In this document: piece by piece, positions 61,740-64,000 of the stretch | Numbering within the stretch: the stretch's first letter is position 1 | How the letters are laid out: each line of letters begins with the position of its first letter | Origin: Marihabitans asiaticum | GTDB lineage: Bacteria; Actinomycetota; Actinomycetes; Actinomycetales; Dermatophilaceae | Direction: 5' to 3' | Assembly (NCBI RefSeq): GCF_007828725.1 | Contig: NZ_VIUW01000004.1 | Span: 294,367-358,366, forward strand | DNA length: 64,000 nucleotides | Position numbers and translations under genes: made by a program | Notes under the pieces: generated by a model | Told to the model about the DNA's origin: nothing | The model's input: the letters and a program-made list of their open reading frames with translations, nothing else | Databases searched by the model: none

Positions 61740-61792
61740 GTCACAGCGGCCCCCGCCGGTCGTGGGCGTCCGCGCAACGAGAGACTGGCGCG

Positions 61793-62146
61793 GTGCTGCC
61801 CTTCTTCCTCGTCCGGGTCACCGGCCCCTCGATGCAGCCGACCCTGCGCGAAGGGGACATCCTCCTCGTGCGGCGGGTGGGCCCTTCGAGGCTCGAAGGG
61901 GGTCACGTCGTGATCGTCGATCTGCCGCCGGACCCTGCGGGCCGGCCCCGGCCGCGCTCGGTCAAGCGGCTCACCGGACCCGACCCGGACGACCCGGCCC
62001 GGTGGTGGATCGACAGCGACAACCCGCGCGAAGGGGTGACCTCCTTCGACCCCTCCGTCGGGTCCCTCCCCCACGACGCGGTGCACGGCCGCGCCCTCCT
62101 GCGAATCCGTTGCACGGGGCGCAAACTCGGGCTCTCCCGGCTGTAG
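61793..62146 (+). CDS. sodX: Nickel-SOD maturation protease (S26 signal-peptidase-like)
   Basis: The 117-residue protein has the S26 catalytic serine in VTGPSMQPTLREGD and the general-base lysine in SVKRLTG. A short N-terminal hydrophobic start (MLPFFLV) precedes them. It lies 59 bp before sodN and is the usual partner that trims the Ni-SOD propeptide so that the nickel-binding histidine becomes the N-terminus. The GTG start at 61793 fits the family. Three CGAAGGGG motifs encode REGD, LEGG and REGV-type segments in this small gene. Confidence 0.9.
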   Translation: MLPFFLVRVTGPSMQPTLREGDILLVRRVGPSRLEGGHVVIVDLPPDPAGRPRPRSVKRLTGPDPDDPARWWIDSDNPREGVTSFDPSVGSLPHDAVHGRALLRIRCTGRKLGLSRL

Positions 62147-62205
62147 CTCACCCCCCTTCGCCTACTAAGTTGGGCAGTGACCGATCCGCTAGAGGAAGGA
62201 ACCAC

Positions 62206-62607
62206 ATGCGTATCCGCGACCTCATCCGCATCCCCGCCGTCAGCGCCCACTGCGACCTGCCGTGCGGTGTCTACGACCCGGCCCAGGCCCGCATCGAGGC
62301 CGAGTCGATCAAGGGCATCATCGCCAAGGTCAAGGACAACGACGACCCCGACTTCCGCACCCGCGCGGTGCTCATCAAGGAGCAGCGCTCCCAGCTCGTC
62401 AAGGAGCACCTCTGGATCCTGTGGACGGACTACTTCAAGCCGCCGCACTTCGAGAAGTACCCCGAGCTGCACACCCTGGTCAACGAGGCCACCAAGCTCG
62501 CCGGCACCGCCGGCACCAAGGGTGAGTTCGACGAGGCCAAGGCCGACGAGCTGCTCGCGAAGATCGACGAGATCGACAAGATCTTCAAGGAGACCAAGCA
62601 GGGCTGA
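62206..62607 (+). CDS. sodN: Superoxide dismutase, nickel type
   Basis: Ni-SOD converts superoxide to oxygen and hydrogen peroxide. The 133-residue precursor has a 14-residue propeptide (MRIRDLIRIPAVSA) and then the nickel hook HCDLPCGVYDP (H15, C16, C20). The four-helix body includes AESIKGIIAKVKDNDDPDF and HLWILWTDYFKPPHFEKYP. Cleavage before H15 by the adjacent SodX is expected. AGAGGAAGGA lies five bases before the ATG. In streptomycetes such genes are controlled by the nickel regulator Nur; I saw no certain operator. A strong hairpin follows. Confidence 0.97.
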   Translation: MRIRDLIRIPAVSAHCDLPCGVYDPAQARIEAESIKGIIAKVKDNDDPDFRTRAVLIKEQRSQLVKEHLWILWTDYFKPPHFEKYPELHTLVNEATKLAGTAGTKGEFDEAKADELLAKIDEIDKIFKETKQG

Positions 62608-62624
62608 CCTGCGAGCGCACGGCG

Positions 62625-62664
62625 CGAAGGGGTGGTGACCGCGATGTCGGTCACCACCCCTTCG
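62625..62664. terminator. Bidirectional hairpin after sodN, ends made of CGAAGGGG motifs
   Basis: CGAAGGGGTGGTGACC (62625-62640) and GGTCACCACCCCTTCG (62649-62664) are perfect 16-bp arms around GCGATGTC. It follows sodN by 17 bp and overlaps the last codons of the opposing HD-domain gene. Confidence 0.88.
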
Positions 62665-63991
62665 TCGTCGGCTGGCGCACGAGGCGCTCGAGGATCTCGA
62701 CCACCTCGGGGTCGTACTCGTAGCCGAGGCCGAGGTGCAGGCGCTCGAGGGCAAGGTCGATGATCCGATCGCTCGTCGCACCCTCGGTCAGGTCGTCGTA
62801 GGCGCTGACGACGTGGATGACCCGCGACGCCAGCGGGATCTCCTCGCCCAGCTCGTGGCTGCGCCGGTACGGAGTGTGCACCGCCGCTACCTCCTCGGCC
62901 GCGTCCGGGCTGGCGACTGCGGCGATCCGCCTCCCCGACGCCGCCATCGCCGCCACCTGCGGCTCCGAGGCATGCAAGGTCATCCCGTGCTCGAGCGGCA
63001 CCGGCAGGCCGAGCTGACCGACGTCGTGGAGCATCGCCACCTGCTCCACCACCTCGGCGTCGGCGCCGCTCACCCCCATCTCCAGCGCCACCCGCAGCGA
63101 GAGATCGGCCACCCGCACCGAGTGGTCAGGCCGCCCCTGTGCCGCGACCTGGGGCAGCCGGGCGAGCAGCTGCAGCGTCTGCCGGCGGGTGCGCTGCACG
63201 CCGAAGTACCGGCGCAGGGTCACGAGCACCACCGCGACCGGGAGCAGGTAGAGCGGGAGAGCGGCGAGCCCCACCTCGGGGAAGCTCAGCGCGATGAGCG
63301 GCGCCGAGGTGGCCACTGCCAGGCCGATCGCGGAGTCGAGACGCCGCGTCCTGCCGGTCTGCGTCGGCCTGACGTCGGGCGACTCCCAGATCAGGGTGTA
63401 GACCCCCCGCTCGACCCCCCACGCGACCGCGCCGACGGCCACCAGGCTCAGCGCCAACGCCCAGAGCGGGCTGTCCGTGGCGAATGTCCATTCGAGAAGG
63501 TTGCGCCCCCCGATCGAGACGCCACGGGCGAGGAAGGCGGCGACCACCCCGCCGAAGAAACGCGCCGCGAGCGGGCCGAGGATCACCACCTGCTCCGCCC
63601 ACCCCGCCTGCCCTGCCAACGCGGTGAGTCCCGCGGCGGCCAGCAGACACAGACCGATCATGCCCACGATCGAGGTCGCCGACGCGAGCTGGTTCCCCTC
63701 ACCGAGCGCGGGGGTGAGGACGAGGGCGAGGATCGACACCGAGGACAACGGCGCCGACCAACGGGTCAGCGCGTGCACCGGCACGAGCTCGCCAATGACC
63801 ACCGCAGCACCTGCGGCGACGACGAAGGGGGACCGCAGCGAGTCCGAGGGAGGGTCGAGCACGAGGCAGGCGGCGAGGAGCACGAGCGCGGCGGCCGCTG
63901 CGAGGCTCGCCCTCGGGGCACTCGCCCGCCACGGTTCGGCTGTGGAGACGCCCGGGCTCACCGTTCCCACCTCACGCCGGGCTCCCGGCAT
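62651..63991 (-). CDS. Membrane protein with a divergent HD (HD-GYP-like) domain
   Basis: The product of 446 residues has about seven N-terminal membrane helices (1-270) and a cytoplasmic HD phosphohydrolase domain. The domain shows HSVRVADLSLRVALEMG, AMLHDVGQLGLP and PLASRVIHVVSAYDDLTEG. In HD-GYP enzymes the motif is HDxGK and a GYP loop follows; here the lysine is glutamine and GYP is not recognisable (HTPYRRSHELG). It may be a degenerate cyclic-dinucleotide phosphodiesterase or a sensor. The ATG at 63991 is close to the window edge, so the true start could lie outside. Its 3' end overlaps the sodN hairpin. Confidence 0.8.
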   Translation of the reverse strand: MPGARREVGTVSPGVSTAEPWRASAPRASLAAAAALVLLAACLVLDPPSDSLRSPFVVAAGAAVVIGELVPVHALTRWSAPLSSVSILALVLTPALGEGNQLASATSIVGMIGLCLLAAAGLTALAGQAGWAEQVVILGPLAARFFGGVVAAFLARGVSIGGRNLLEWTFATDSPLWALALSLVAVGAVAWGVERGVYTLIWESPDVRPTQTGRTRRLDSAIGLAVATSAPLIALSFPEVGLAALPLYLLPVAVVLVTLRRYFGVQRTRRQTLQLLARLPQVAAQGRPDHSVRVADLSLRVALEMGVSGADAEVVEQVAMLHDVGQLGLPVPLEHGMTLHASEPQVAAMAASGRRIAAVASPDAAEEVAAVHTPYRRSHELGEEIPLASRVIHVVSAYDDLTEGATSDRIIDLALERLHLGLGYEYDPEVVEILERLVRQPTTKGW

Positions 63992-64000
63992 CGGAGGTGG

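Overview
The window is about 70% G+C and gene-dense. It carries nucS (mismatch endonuclease), the multifunctional 2-oxoglutarate decarboxylase Kgd/OdhA, Ni-superoxide dismutase with its protease, a rho gene with a large polar insertion, and the actinobacterial order prfA-prmC-tsaC-glyA-wecA-atp. This points to a chromosomal segment of a high-GC actinobacterium, most likely Micrococcales and perhaps near Intrasporangiaceae. The genus is inference.

Layout: 1-3.5 kb holds the end of methylmalonyl-CoA epimerase, a small zinc-binding-type protein, nucS, a membrane acyltransferase-like gene with a coupled small ORF, and PduO cobalamin adenosyltransferase. 3.5-18.4 kb is a long minus-strand block. 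In transcription order it runs rpmE, prfA, prmC, a 27-residue membrane peptide, tsaC, glyA, wecA-like transferase, atpI, atpZ-like, atpB-E-F-H-A-G-D, a DUF2752 gene, atpC, DUF2550. A CRP/GlxR-type site lies just upstream of atpI. 18.5-28.1 kb has a GNAT gene, rho, and the threonine/lysine block argS-lysA-hom-thrC-thrB. After tRNA-Arg(CCG) come a MetS/NSS sodium symporter pair, a PiT phosphate transporter, two CNNM/CBS proteins and an ABC exporter (28.2-36.7 kb). Kgd and small neighbours fill 37-41.7 kb. An AbiEi/DUF559-like gene bracketed by inverted palindromic repeats sits at 41.8-43.2 kb.

43.2-60.8 kb is a Wzx/Wzy-type exopolysaccharide locus. It contains a low-molecular-weight tyrosine phosphatase, dTDP-rhamnose genes (an RmlC-RmlD fusion, RmlB, RmlA), a wrecked nucleotide-sugar dehydrogenase, an internally deleted cysQ, and then a tightly overlapping run: cupin, GNAT, priming glycosyltransferase, GT4-GT2 fusion, flippase, Wzy-Wzz-like fusion, deacetylase, GT4. 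The window ends with malic enzyme, sodX-sodN and a membrane HD-domain protein.

The most unusual signal is not a gene. The octamer CGAAGGGG (or its complement CCCCTTCG) occurs about 84 times by hand count, on both strands, inside and between genes. It forms palindromic terminators and is part of a 44-46 bp repeat that is tandemly arrayed between genes and has even been read into the C-terminus of TsaC. A second, 39-bp palindrome family (ends GAGGTAG/CTACCTC) surrounds the nuclease-like gene. Both look like undescribed repeat families that deserve genome-wide analysis.
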